Shown: positions 52,640 through 61,265 of the stretch, piece after piece
Layout of the letters: each line of letters opens with the position of its first letter
How positions within the stretch are numbered: the stretch's first letter is position 1
Assembly (NCBI GenBank): GCA_037039685.1
Contig: JAWNGF010000004.1
Location: 4,526,001 to 4,590,000, forward strand
Direction of reading: 5' to 3'
From: Ceratobasidium sp. AG-K
Lineage: Eukaryota > Basidiomycota > Agaricomycetes > Cantharellales > Ceratobasidiaceae
DNA length: 64,000 bases
Program-made: the position numbers and the translations under genes
The notes under the pieces: generated by a model
The model's database searches: none
Told to the model about the DNA's origin: nothing
The model's input: only the letters and a program-made list of their open reading frames with translations

Positions 52640-55600
52640 TGTAGAGGACAAAAAAGATTTAAGGCGTAGAGATGAGAGTGTTTCTTGGAATAGTAGCAAG
52701 TTTTGCAAGTGACACTACTGGTTTCGCCACCTCTGCCTTTTATCCTCCCTGGAGTGTAGTTAGATGGCGTGGGAGCCTCGGGGTGTCGGTGTAGAAGGTC
52801 CTTGATGATCTTTGAAAGGTGACCAAAATCTTCCGCCCTTTGTTCTGTGTCTTCTTCACTTCCATAACCTTTCCATCTGACCCTGTAAAAAAGACCGTCC
52901 TTTGTCTCTTTCCAGTCCAAAATCTTCTCTACTTCGTACTCTTCTTCTCCTTCTTCTGTTATGATCGGCGGTGGTCGGGGTTGGTTACGGCTGAATTCAG
53001 TGTCTCCTTTGTAAGGGCTGAGCAAATCGATGTGGAAAACAGGGTGCACCCTCATTGTTGCCGGCAAATTAAGCTCATAAGCGTGTGACCCTATCTGTCG
53101 CTTCACAACAAATGGTCCGTGCTTTTTGTTATCCAGTTTCTTTGATGGTCTTTTTGTTTGAATGTTCTTTCCCAGCAGCCATACTAGATCTCCTTCTTGG
53201 TAATCGTTTTTTGGCTCTTTTTCTGGGAGCCTTTGGGTTTCCATAGATGCAATTGCTTTGTCGTGGATTTTACGCCATTTTCCTGTAATGTTGTTTGCTT
53301 CTGGAACCGCTGATTCTTCTGCCGAGATGTTCCACAGTGGTTCCCTCCCGTAGACAATTTCGAAAGGGGAACTACCTGTTACGCGGTGCTTCTGTAGATT
53401 ATAGCTGAACTCCGCAATCAGTAATAACTCCGCCCAATCATCCTGCCGGTAGTTGACGAACGATCGTAGCCAGCCTTCCATCCATTGATTGATTCTCTCT
53501 GTTATTCCATCTGTTTGGGGGTGGTAGGCAGTACTGAAACCTGGGCTAGTTCCAATTTTCTCATAAATGGCCTTCATAAGTTTGGAATTGAACGTAGACC
53601 CTCGGTCTGAGATTGTGCTCTTTGGAAAACCATGCAGTTTCCAAACATTTGTGATAAAAAGATTTGCAAGGTTGCTTGCCGTGTGAGATTCTTTGCAGGG
53701 TATGAAGTGCGCCATTCTTGAGAATCGGTCCACCACTACTAAGATACTATCTGATCCTCCGGATTTTGGTAACTTCACTACAAAGTCGAATGCTATGTCT
53801 TCCCACGGTCCTTTTGGAATCTCCAGAGGCTTGACCGGGACTATTGACTGCGATCCCTTTGTCCGTTGGCAGGTCTCGCAGGATTCCACGTATCTGTTTA
53901 TGCTTTGCTTCATCCCTGGCCAGAAGTATCTTCTTGATATTAGTTCCAGTGTTCTAGCTTGTCCTTGATGTCCTGCGATTTTTGAGTCGTGATGCACTCG
54001 CATGATGGCCAGTCTGGATTCCTTATCTTCTGGCACGTAGATCCTTCCCTTGAACCATAATAGTCCCTCCTTGAAGTCATAATCTTTTGCGCTGTGTTGC
54101 AGGGTTTTTGGTAACGTTTCCCTCGATTTGCAGATTTCTTTGATTTGTGCCAATCCTTCATCTGTTGCCTGAGCCTCCTTGATAGTCTCTATGATGTTTG
54201 TGTCTACTTGTCCCATAAATCCTTTGAACCTTTCGACAGATATCATAACTTGTTCCGGCGTCGGGATATCTTCATGGTCTGACCATCTTGACAACAGGTC
54301 CGGTTTTGATGACAGGATACCAGGGCGATATATGATGTCAAAGTTATAGGAGGCAAGTAATTGGTGCCATCTTGCGTGTCGACGGTTGAACGTTCTAGCT
54401 TCCTTCCAGAATTGTAGGTTCCTATGATCGGTGTAGATAGTGATAGGGTCCTTTGTTCCTTCAAGGTATAGCCTCCAATGTGTTAAGGATTCTATGATAG
54501 CCATAAGTTCTTTATCGTGGACGTCGTAGTTGAGTTGAGCTTCGTTGAAAGATTTTGAAAGAAAAGCAATAGGGTGCAAGTAGCCATCTTCTTGCCTTTG
54601 CGACAAGATTGCTCCCATTGCTACTCCACTTGCGTCTGTTTCCAGGAAGAAGGGTTTGTCAGGGTCTGGATGGCGTAGAGTGGGTTCCTTGCTGATTTCT
54701 GTTTTTAGAGCCACAAATGCTTCCTGCTGATCGTTTCCCCATTCCCATTTGTTCTCCTTTCTTGTCAAGGTTGTCAGGGGTTTTGCTAATTGGCTGAAAT
54801 TTGGTACGAATCTTTGGTAAAAATTTGCGAACCCTAGGAATGCTTGAACTTGCTTGACCGTTTTTGGTTCCTTCCATTCCTTTATTGCCTTGACCTTTTC
54901 TTCCTCCATAGAGATGCCCGAATCGCTGATTCCAAGTCCGGTACATGTCAATTTGGTGACAAAGAATTCGCATTTAGGAAGCTTTGCAAAAAGATTTTCC
55001 TCCAGTAAGATTTTTAGCACTTTCCTGACATCCACGGTATGTTGACTTCTGTTCTTAGAGAAGACTAGGATGTCGTCAATATATACTATGACACATATGT
55101 CGATAAGATCATGGAAGATGTGGTTCATATATCTTTGGAATATGGCAGGCGCGTTTTTTAGTCCAAAAGGCATGACGACGTATTCAAACAGTCCTTCTTT
55201 TGTTCTGAAAGCTGTCTTCCATTCGTCTCCTTCCCTGATTCTGATATTGTTGAAACCCATGCATAGATCAATCTTGGAGAAAATTTTTGCGTCCATGATT
55301 TTATCCAAGAGGTCTTCCATTAGGGGCATTGGGAATCTGTCGTCCTTTGTAATGGCGTTTACTCCTCTGAGATCTTGAACAAGTCGTAGTTGGCGTACTG
55401 CTCCTGGATTTTTGGGATCGATCGGTTTTTTGACAAAGAAGCAAGGTGATGCAATGGGTGATTTGCTTGGTCGGATTTTTCCCGCTGCGATTTCTTCATC
55501 CAAGTATTCTCTTAGTGCAACTGACTCTGCTGGAGAGAGTGGAATAGGTCTGGCTGGTTTCGGAAGTTCAGCTCCCTCCTTGAAGTCGATGGCGCAGTCA

Positions 55601-56118
55601 TATGGACGATGATCCGGGATTCTCTTGAATTTTTCTTCGCTGAAGACGTTGGCAAATTCCTTGCATTCCTCGGGCAGGTCGTCCATTGAGGCCGTCCTTG
55701 CTTGAATGGGTTCTGTCTGCCAAGATATGTGCTTCGTTTTCCAATCAATGACAGGGTTTGATTCTTCTAACCATTCCAATCCTAGGATAAGTTTAGTTTC
55801 TCCAGTAGGCATAGCGAAGAAGACTTGTTTGAAGGTTCTTCCCTCTACTTCTAGTTCCAGTTTAGCTTTGAAACGTATTTGGTGAGAGAGTTCCTTCCCC
55901 TGGATACCAATTACTTTTCTAGGAGTGGAAAGTTCCATGAGTGGGATGTTGTTGGATTGAGCCCACGAGATGTCCAAGAAGTTCTTTGATGCTCCGGAAT
56001 CGATGAGGGTTGGGATAGGTTCTGTGATTCCGGCAACGTTTGCGTAAACAATGGTAGATTCATTTGTCGCTCTAAAGTACATTGTTTCCGTTGCCGGTTT
56101 TTCGGTCTCTCCACACAC
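52204..56118 (-). CDS. pol: Pol polyprotein of element H (protease, RT, RNase H, integrase, chromodomain)
   Basis: Intact, 1304 codons. The GTG at 56118 is only the first listed start; the frame is open up to the GGGAAAA site (56139-56145), so a Gag-Pol fusion by -1 frameshift is expected. Protease DSGA at residues 40-43; RT YIDD at 346-349; RNase H LETDASGVAMG, DKELMAIIE and YTDHRNLQFW; integrase HHCC finger about 707-748; catalytic D797, D838 and E874 (35 residues between the last two). Chromodomain VEKILDWKETKDGLFYRVRWKGYG about 1060-1110. The last 150-190 residues (Ser/Thr/Pro-rich, ending PTTRRT) overlap ORF3 and are conserved in length in D. The chromodomain would tether integration to modified histones. 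Confidence 0.96.
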   Translation of the reverse strand: MCGETEKPATETMYFRATNESTIVYANVAGITEPIPTLIDSGASKNFLDISWAQSNNIPLMELSTPRKVIGIQGKELSHQIRFKAKLELEVEGRTFKQVFFAMPTGETKLILGLEWLEESNPVIDWKTKHISWQTEPIQARTASMDDLPEECKEFANVFSEEKFKRIPDHRPYDCAIDFKEGAELPKPARPIPLSPAESVALREYLDEEIAAGKIRPSKSPIASPCFFVKKPIDPKNPGAVRQLRLVQDLRGVNAITKDDRFPMPLMEDLLDKIMDAKIFSKIDLCMGFNNIRIREGDEWKTAFRTKEGLFEYVVMPFGLKNAPAIFQRYMNHIFHDLIDICVIVYIDDILVFSKNRSQHTVDVRKVLKILLEENLFAKLPKCEFFVTKLTCTGLGISDSGISMEEEKVKAIKEWKEPKTVKQVQAFLGFANFYQRFVPNFSQLAKPLTTLTRKENKWEWGNDQQEAFVALKTEISKEPTLRHPDPDKPFFLETDASGVAMGAILSQRQEDGYLHPIAFLSKSFNEAQLNYDVHDKELMAIIESLTHWRLYLEGTKDPITIYTDHRNLQFWKEARTFNRRHARWHQLLASYNFDIIYRPGILSSKPDLLSRWSDHEDIPTPEQVMISVERFKGFMGQVDTNIIETIKEAQATDEGLAQIKEICKSRETLPKTLQHSAKDYDFKEGLLWFKGRIYVPEDKESRLAIMRVHHDSKIAGHQGQARTLELISRRYFWPGMKQSINRYVESCETCQRTKGSQSIVPVKPLEIPKGPWEDIAFDFVVKLPKSGGSDSILVVVDRFSRMAHFIPCKESHTASNLANLFITNVWKLHGFPKSTISDRGSTFNSKLMKAIYEKIGTSPGFSTAYHPQTDGITERINQWMEGWLRSFVNYRQDDWAELLLIAEFSYNLQKHRVTGSSPFEIVYGREPLWNISAEESAVPEANNITGKWRKIHDKAIASMETQRLPEKEPKNDYQEGDLVWLLGKNIQTKRPSKKLDNKKHGPFVVKRQIGSHAYELNLPATMRVHPVFHIDLLSPYKGDTEFSRNQPRPPPIITEEGEEEYEVEKILDWKETKDGLFYRVRWKGYGSEEDTEQRAEDFGHLSKIIKDLLHRHPEAPTPSNYTPGRIKGRGGETSSVTCKTCYYSKKHSHLYALNLFCPLQCLPSPVPPSPTTSPASSKDLPLPRQGSLTPERPSTSSRGRNKALEGCTSGPRTISSTQTWGNSSGSEKNGRHTCNSYERTSTSAEGAPHSRSRRSFSSPPTCSGWSNGDKKERTQASGYWVTTEGTQRSDLDGTMPGTPTTRRT

Positions 56119-56120
56119 AG

Positions 56121-58121
56121 TTAGAGGGAGACCCCTTCTTTTCCCGAGTCTTCTACGATTGTTGCCTCCCTTCCTTTAACGCTAGGTTCCGTCGTTATCC
56201 ATTCCTTGGACGGGCACTTGAATGAGCGGTGTCCTTCCTGCCTGCACTTTAGGCAGCAGTTGGTTGCTATCCTTGCCTTGTAAATTTCGTCGGGTAGCCG
56301 CTTTGTAGAGGGTTGTCCGCTAGCGGCTGCTTGAGGTGTCTTCTTCCCTGTAGAGGCCTTGATTTGTTGTAATTTCTGGTCAATAGAGATTGCGATTGAG
56401 ATCCACCGGTCAAGGGAAAGCTCTCGTTCTGTCCCATCTTCATTGATCAGGGTCAGTTCGAAACGAGCTAGTTTGGTCTTGACTTCTGATTTCAACCCTT
56501 CCTTGAATTGGTTGATCAGAGCTTCTGGTCCCCAATTTACGTCTACCAGGAGGTATCGGAATTCCAAAGCATAGTTTGCCACAGAGTTGTTCTGCTTGCA
56601 TTTTTGGATATCTGATTCGGCTTTAGCTTTTTTGTTGGGGTCGCTGAACTGTTCCATGAAGTGTGCCTTGAAACTTTCCCATGAGGCAAGGTTTTGGTTG
56701 TTTTCTCCTTGGTTAAGCAATCGTAAGAGTACTTGTGCCCAGTGAGTGGCGGCTTTGTTCTCGGATTTGAAGTTTGCTAGAGCTTCGTGGATCCTTTCTT
56801 TGTTGGAAGTGTATTGATCGCCTAGACGTACAAAGTAGCTCTCCATTTGTGTGATGAACATTTCGGCGCCTTCTCCTTTCTTTCCGTCAAAGGCTTCTGG
56901 ACGAGTCACCTTGGGACGACGTGGTCCGCTACCGATGTTTGGGTTTTCGGTTAGTCGTTGGATTCTTAATTCTAATTCGTCGATCCTGGTAGATTCCGCG
57001 TCTGGATGAGCTGGAGAATTTGATCGCCTGGAGGGGACCCCGTGCAGGGATGCTTCGTCCATTTCTTCTCGCATGTTGTTGATAGTTTCCTGAACTTCCG
57101 TGATTTTGGCAGTGAAGGAGGTTCCTTCCTGTCGTAAGGTTTCTAGTCCTTGAGTTACTGCCTTGTTCCACTCGAGTTGTCCTTGTCTGGTAGTGTTGAG
57201 TTCTTCGCGTACATTGTTCACTAGTCCTTGAGGGTTGGCAACCTCATTTCGAAGGCGGGTTACGTCTTGTCCGATTAGAAAGGAATTATGTTCGCCATTT
57301 CTTGCTGAGTTCACAATGTCTGTTAAGGTGCCTTGTAGGGTGTTGATGGAGTTGTTAAAGATTTGCTGGTTGTTTGCTAGAACTTGCGTGGCTTGTTCTA
57401 GGCCGCCGAGCCTTCGATCCATAATGACTCTCATTCCGTTTATAACCCTAAGGGTGGCGTTGTGTCTTCCTTCTAGAAGGTTGTCCAGATCGTCTAGATT
57501 ACTGATTACAGTCCTGCTGCTAGAGCTGGAACTTGAACTGGAGCTTCCTGGATCACCGGTGCCTTGTTGTACTGGGGCCGATTGCCCGGAGTAACCCTGT
57601 GGGACATATGGTGGTGCTGGGATTGCTGGTGTGACTGGCTGGGAGGCCACTGGAATTGGTCCTGCGTTGGTGATGGTTCCTCCAATTTGAGGAACTGTAG
57701 GAACACTTGGAACGTGTGGTGTAGGAGGAGGTCTAATGGGAACAAGCGACACGCCTCCGTGCGCTTCGGGTTGGGGAGAAAAGAAATATCTCCTAGTCCC
57801 TAGTGGCCACAAGGGACGTGATGGCCCTGGACTTCCAGTTGTGATGCGAATTGCAGCTGGGGTGGGGTCATTTGTAAGATCTCCTGGTTCTCTATTCGTG
57901 ATAGTGGGTTCTTCCTCTTGTACGGTTGTCATGTCGGCGATGCCGAAAGCTCCCGGCATTGATGTTTGGCTTTGGGAGCATGATCGGGCAGGGCCACCCG
58001 CTTGAATTTGTGCAATATCTTGCTCGTTTAGTGATCCTGTGGGCCTTGCTGCCCGACTGGGTCCTCTCCTTGTTGATATAGCGGATGAAGGACGTGACCC
58101 TCCATCTTCTTGAATGGACAT
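56121..58121 (-). CDS. gag: Gag of element H
   Basis: Intact 666-residue Gag, ATG 58121, 11 nt after the primer site. Residues 1-190 are Pro/Ser-rich and include a run of ten Ser. About 190-400 is coiled-coil (LEQATQVLANNQQIFNN, NNMREEMDEASLH). Capsid follows from RPEAFDGKKGEGAEMFITQ through DVNWGPEALINQFKEGL. The zinc knuckle CLKCRQEGHRSFKC is near 622-636. The last codons contain the frameshift heptamer. TAA 56121-56123. Confidence 0.95.
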   Translation of the reverse strand: MSIQEDGGSRPSSAISTRRGPSRAARPTGSLNEQDIAQIQAGGPARSCSQSQTSMPGAFGIADMTTVQEEEPTITNREPGDLTNDPTPAAIRITTGSPGPSRPLWPLGTRRYFFSPQPEAHGGVSLVPIRPPPTPHVPSVPTVPQIGGTITNAGPIPVASQPVTPAIPAPPYVPQGYSGQSAPVQQGTGDPGSSSSSSSSSSRTVISNLDDLDNLLEGRHNATLRVINGMRVIMDRRLGGLEQATQVLANNQQIFNNSINTLQGTLTDIVNSARNGEHNSFLIGQDVTRLRNEVANPQGLVNNVREELNTTRQGQLEWNKAVTQGLETLRQEGTSFTAKITEVQETINNMREEMDEASLHGVPSRRSNSPAHPDAESTRIDELELRIQRLTENPNIGSGPRRPKVTRPEAFDGKKGEGAEMFITQMESYFVRLGDQYTSNKERIHEALANFKSENKAATHWAQVLLRLLNQGENNQNLASWESFKAHFMEQFSDPNKKAKAESDIQKCKQNNSVANYALEFRYLLVDVNWGPEALINQFKEGLKSEVKTKLARFELTLINEDGTERELSLDRWISIAISIDQKLQQIKASTGKKTPQAAASGQPSTKRLPDEIYKARIATNCCLKCRQEGHRSFKCPSKEWITTEPSVKGREATIVEDSGKEGVSL
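56139..56145 (-). promoter_or_regulatory. Putative -1 frameshift site GGGAAAA, element H
   Basis: Gag phase TC G|GGA|AAA|GAA. Six-nt spacer, then GTCTCC pairing with GGAGA about 14 nt on. Gag stop lies 15 nt after the heptamer. Confidence 0.72.
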
Positions 58122-58131
58122 ATTTGTATTA

Positions 58132-58143
58132 AGCTTGTTTTGT
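58132..58143 (-). other. Self-priming primer-binding site, element H
   Basis: In sense, TT then ACAAAACAAGCT. Exact complement of the LTR block at 58307-58318. Confidence 0.9.
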
Positions 58144-58145
58144 AA

Positions 58146-58601
58146 TGTCGTAAGCTTCTTCTTAGTGACTATGAGGCAAGCCGCGATGGAGAGTGGACGG
58201 CACTAAGACCTAAGTGACCTCTTGAACCGCAACACACTTAAGCGTCTGTAGGCTCTTGAGGGTAGGGGTGGTTCTAAGTGTCACTCAGAGGGGATGTTTT
58301 GACGAGACAAAACAAGCTGGGGTTACCAGGCTTGTTGGTCCTCTATATATATTCAGAAAGTGGCCGAGTCATACAAGGCGCAGCCACACGAGTCATACAT
58401 AACAGTCAGTCAGGAGTGTCCATGTGAGTCATGCTGTATGAACAGACATGACTCGTACAAAGCACAGCCACGTTACACAGTGTAACATATAACCACAAGA
58501 AGGTGGCAACGCGGCAAACGGAAACAGGAAACATAACAGAAAGAGAGAGACAGACGGGCGAGACAACGGGCAAGTCCGATGGAGTGAGCTAGCTCACGAC
58601 A
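58146..58601 (-). repeat. Element H 5' LTR (family 2)
   Basis: 456 bp with TATATATA at about 58344-58353 and the predicted transcript start AGCTTGTTTTGT (58318 leftwards). Confidence 0.96.
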
Positions 58602-58777
58602 CCAAAGGCCCACTTAGATGAGAGACAAAGGCTGTAAGGCCTTTGGGACTTAGAGTGCACTCTGAGGGGAGAGATGACAAGGCAAAGCAAGCTGGAGTAA
58701 GTCCATGCTTGCTAGCCAGTACATATAGTCAGAGGCAAAAAAAGCCTCAAAGTGGTACGATACATAAACTGGCCAAT
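58602..58777 (-). repeat. Element G 5' LTR, 5' portion
   Basis: Continues G's LTR after H (TSD CCAAA 58602-58606). Contains GCAAAGCAAGCT (58682-58693) and a weakened TATA (ACATATAG, 58721-58728). Cut by element I about 50 bp upstream of that TATA in sense orientation; the rest is beyond the window. Confidence 0.9.
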
Positions 58778-59233
58778 TGTAGTGAGCTAGCTCACTCCAT
58801 CGGACTCGCCCACCGTCTTGCCCGTATGTTTCCCTCTTTGTGTTATGTTTCCCGTTCCTGTTCGCCGCGTTGCCACCTTCTTGTGGTTATTCTGTTACAT
58901 TGTGTAACGCGGCTGTGCTTTGTACAAGTCATGTCTGTTCATACAGCATGACTCACTTGGACACTCCTGACTGGCTGTTCTGTGTGACTCGTGTGGCTGC
59001 GCCTTGTATGACTCGGCCACGTTCTGAATATATATAGAGGACCAACAAGCCTGGTAACCCCAGCTTGTTTTGTCTCGTCAAAACATCCCTCTGAGTGACA
59101 CTTAGAACCACCCCTACCCTTAAGAGCCTACAGACACTTAAGTGTGTTGCGGTTCAAGAGGTCACTTAGGTCTTAGTGCCGTCCACTTTCCATCGCGGCT
59201 TGCCCCTTAGCCACCAAGAAGAAGCTTACGACA
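58778..59233 (+). repeat. Element I 5' LTR (family 2)
   Basis: 456 bp, begins TGTAGTGAGCTAGC (H has TGTCGTGAG). TATATATA from 59029, AGCTTGTTTTGT at 59062-59073, 33 bp later. Confidence 0.95.
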
Positions 59234-59235
59234 TT

Positions 59236-59247
59236 ACAAAACAAGCT
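59236..59247 (+). other. Self-priming primer-binding site, element I
   Basis: ACAAAACAAGCT, two nt after the LTR, exact complement of 59062-59073. Confidence 0.9.
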
Positions 59248-59262
59248 TAACTAACATACAAT

Positions 59263-61263
59263 ATGTCCATTCAAGAAGATGGAGGGTCACGCCCCTCATC
59301 CACTATATCAACAAGAAGAGGACCCAGTCGAGCGGCAAGGCCCACAGGATCACTAAACGAACAAGATATTGCACAAATTCAAGCGGGAGGTCCTGCCCGA
59401 TTGCGCTCCCAAAGCCAAACATCAATGCCGGGGGCTTTCGGCATTACTGACATGACAACTGTACAAGAGGAAGAACCCACTATCACGAATAGGGAACCAG
59501 GAAATCTCACAATTGACCCCACTCCAGCAGCAATTCGCATCCCAACTGGAAGCCCAGGGCCATCACGGCCCTTGTGGCCACTAGGGACTAGGAGACAGTT
59601 CTTTTCTCCCCAGCCTGAGGCTCATGGGGGCGTGTCACTTATTCCCATTAGACCTCCCCCTACACCACACATTCCGAATGTTCCTACAGTCCCCCAAGTT
59701 GCAGGAACCATCACCAACGCAGGACCAATTCCAGTGGCTTCCCAGCCAGTCACACCGGCGATCCCAGCACCACCATATATCCCACAGGGTTACTCTGGAC
59801 AATTAGCCCCAGTACAACAAAGCACCGGTGATCCAGGAAGCTCAATTTCAAGTTCCAGCTCTAGCGGCAGGACTGTAATCAGTAATCTAGACGACCTAGA
59901 CGACCTTCTAGAGGGAAGACACAACGCCACCCTTAGGGTTATAGACGGAATGAGAGTCACCATAGATCGAAGGCTTAGCGGACTAGAACAAGTCACACAA
60001 GTCCTAGCAAACAACCAGCAAATCTTTAACGATTCCATCAACACCCTACAAGGCACCTTAACGGACATTCTGAACTCGGCAAGAAATGGCGAACACAACT
60101 CTTTCCTAGTCGGCCAAGATGTAACCCGTCTTCGAAATGAGGTTACGAACACTCAAGGACTAGTAAACAACGTACGCGAAGAACTCAACACTACCAGACA
60201 AGGGCAACTCGAATGGAACGAGGCAGTAACACAAGGATTAGAAACCTTACGACAGGAGGGAACCTCCTTCACTGCCAAAATCACGGAGATTCAGGAAACT
60301 ATCAACAACATGCAAGAAGAAATGGACGAAGCATCCCTACATGGGATCCCTTCCAGGCGATCAAATTCCCCACCACACCCAGACGCAGAATCTACCAGGA
60401 TCGACGAATTAGAACTAAGAATCCAACGACTGACCGAGAACACAAACACCGGTAACGGATCACGTCGGCCCAAGGTGACTCGCCCAGAAGCCTTCGACGG
60501 AAAGAAAGGAGAAGGTGCCGAAATGTTCATCACACAAATGGAAAGCTACTTTGTACGCCTAGGCGATCAATACACTTCCAGCGAAGAAAGGATCCGCGAA
60601 GCTCTTGCAAACTTCAAATCCGAGAACAAAGCTGCCACTCACTGGGCACAAGTACTCTTGCGATCGCTTAACCAAGGGGAGAACAACCAAAATCTCATCT
60701 CATGGGAAAGCTTCAAGATACACTTCATGGAGCAGTTCAGCGACCCCAACAAGAAAGCTAAAGCCGAAATCGATATCCGGAAGTGCAAGCAAAACAATTC
60801 GGTAGCAAACTATGCTTCTGAGTTCCACTACTTATTGGTCGACGTCAACTGGGGACAAGAAGCTCTAATCAACCAATTCAAAGAAGGATTGAAGCCTGAA
60901 GTAAAAACCGAACTAGCTCGATTCGAATTGACCCTGATCAATGAAGATGGGACAGAACGAGAGCTTTCCCTTGACCGGTGGATCTCAATCGCAATCTCCA
61001 TTGACCAGAAATTGCAACAAATCAAGACCTCGACAGGAAAGAAGGCAGCCCAACCAACCACCAGCGGACAATCCTCTACAAAGCGGCTGCCTGACGAAGT
61101 ATACAAAGCAAGGATAACAACCAACCGCTGCCTGAAGTGCGGACAGGAAGAACACCGCTCATTCAAATGCCCGTCCAAGGAATGGATAACAACGGAACCT
61201 AGCGTTAAAGGAAGGGAAGCAACAATTGTAGAAGACTCGGGAAAAGAAGGGGTCTCCCTCTAA
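59263..61263 (+). CDS. gag: Gag of element I
   Basis: Intact 666-residue Gag, same length as H. ATG 59263, MSIQEDGGSRPSS. Pro/Ser-rich start, Ser-rich patch, coiled-coil centre, capsid (RPEAFDGKKGEGAEMFI), zinc knuckle CLKCGQEEHRSFKC with Glu in place of H's Gly before the His. TAA 61261-61263. Open despite the nonsense codon in pol, so it could still supply Gag to other copies. Confidence 0.95.
   Translation: MSIQEDGGSRPSSTISTRRGPSRAARPTGSLNEQDIAQIQAGGPARLRSQSQTSMPGAFGITDMTTVQEEEPTITNREPGNLTIDPTPAAIRIPTGSPGPSRPLWPLGTRRQFFSPQPEAHGGVSLIPIRPPPTPHIPNVPTVPQVAGTITNAGPIPVASQPVTPAIPAPPYIPQGYSGQLAPVQQSTGDPGSSISSSSSSGRTVISNLDDLDDLLEGRHNATLRVIDGMRVTIDRRLSGLEQVTQVLANNQQIFNDSINTLQGTLTDILNSARNGEHNSFLVGQDVTRLRNEVTNTQGLVNNVREELNTTRQGQLEWNEAVTQGLETLRQEGTSFTAKITEIQETINNMQEEMDEASLHGIPSRRSNSPPHPDAESTRIDELELRIQRLTENTNTGNGSRRPKVTRPEAFDGKKGEGAEMFITQMESYFVRLGDQYTSSEERIREALANFKSENKAATHWAQVLLRSLNQGENNQNLISWESFKIHFMEQFSDPNKKAKAEIDIRKCKQNNSVANYASEFHYLLVDVNWGQEALINQFKEGLKPEVKTELARFELTLINEDGTERELSLDRWISIAISIDQKLQQIKTSTGKKAAQPTTSGQSSTKRLPDEVYKARITTNRCLKCGQEEHRSFKCPSKEWITTEPSVKGREATIVEDSGKEGVSL
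61239..61245 (+). promoter_or_regulatory. Putative -1 frameshift site GGGAAAA, element I
   Basis: Gag codons G|GGA|AAA at 61240-61245. Same 6-nt spacer and TCTCC/GGAGA stem as H. Confidence 0.72.
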
Positions 61264-61265
61264 CT

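Larger units (their letters stand above)
51378..58601 (-). mobile_element. Element H, full-length and apparently intact family 2 chromovirus
   Basis: 7224 bp, TSD CCAAA at 51373-51377 and 58602-58606. LTRs of 456 bp at 51378-51833 (3') and 58146-58601 (5') differ at about 6 sites, all transitions by hand count (about 1.3%). Primer site, gag, -1 frameshift site, pol with all catalytic residues, ORF3 and PPT are all present and open. The best candidate here for an autonomous, recently active element. It sits in the LTR of G. Confidence 0.96.
43637..58777 (-). mobile_element. Element G, family 3 chromovirus in F, hosts H and I
   Basis: Minus-strand element starting with its 3' LTR (43637-44188). 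Its 5' LTR begins at 51231 but is split by H (TSD CCAAA at 51373-51377 and 58602-58606) and cut again by I at 58777. The end of G and its second TSD copy (CATAG expected, 43632-43636) lie outside the window. 43637-44188 is assigned to G, not F, because it abuts G's PPT and lacks a primer site towards F's gag. Confidence 0.9.
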
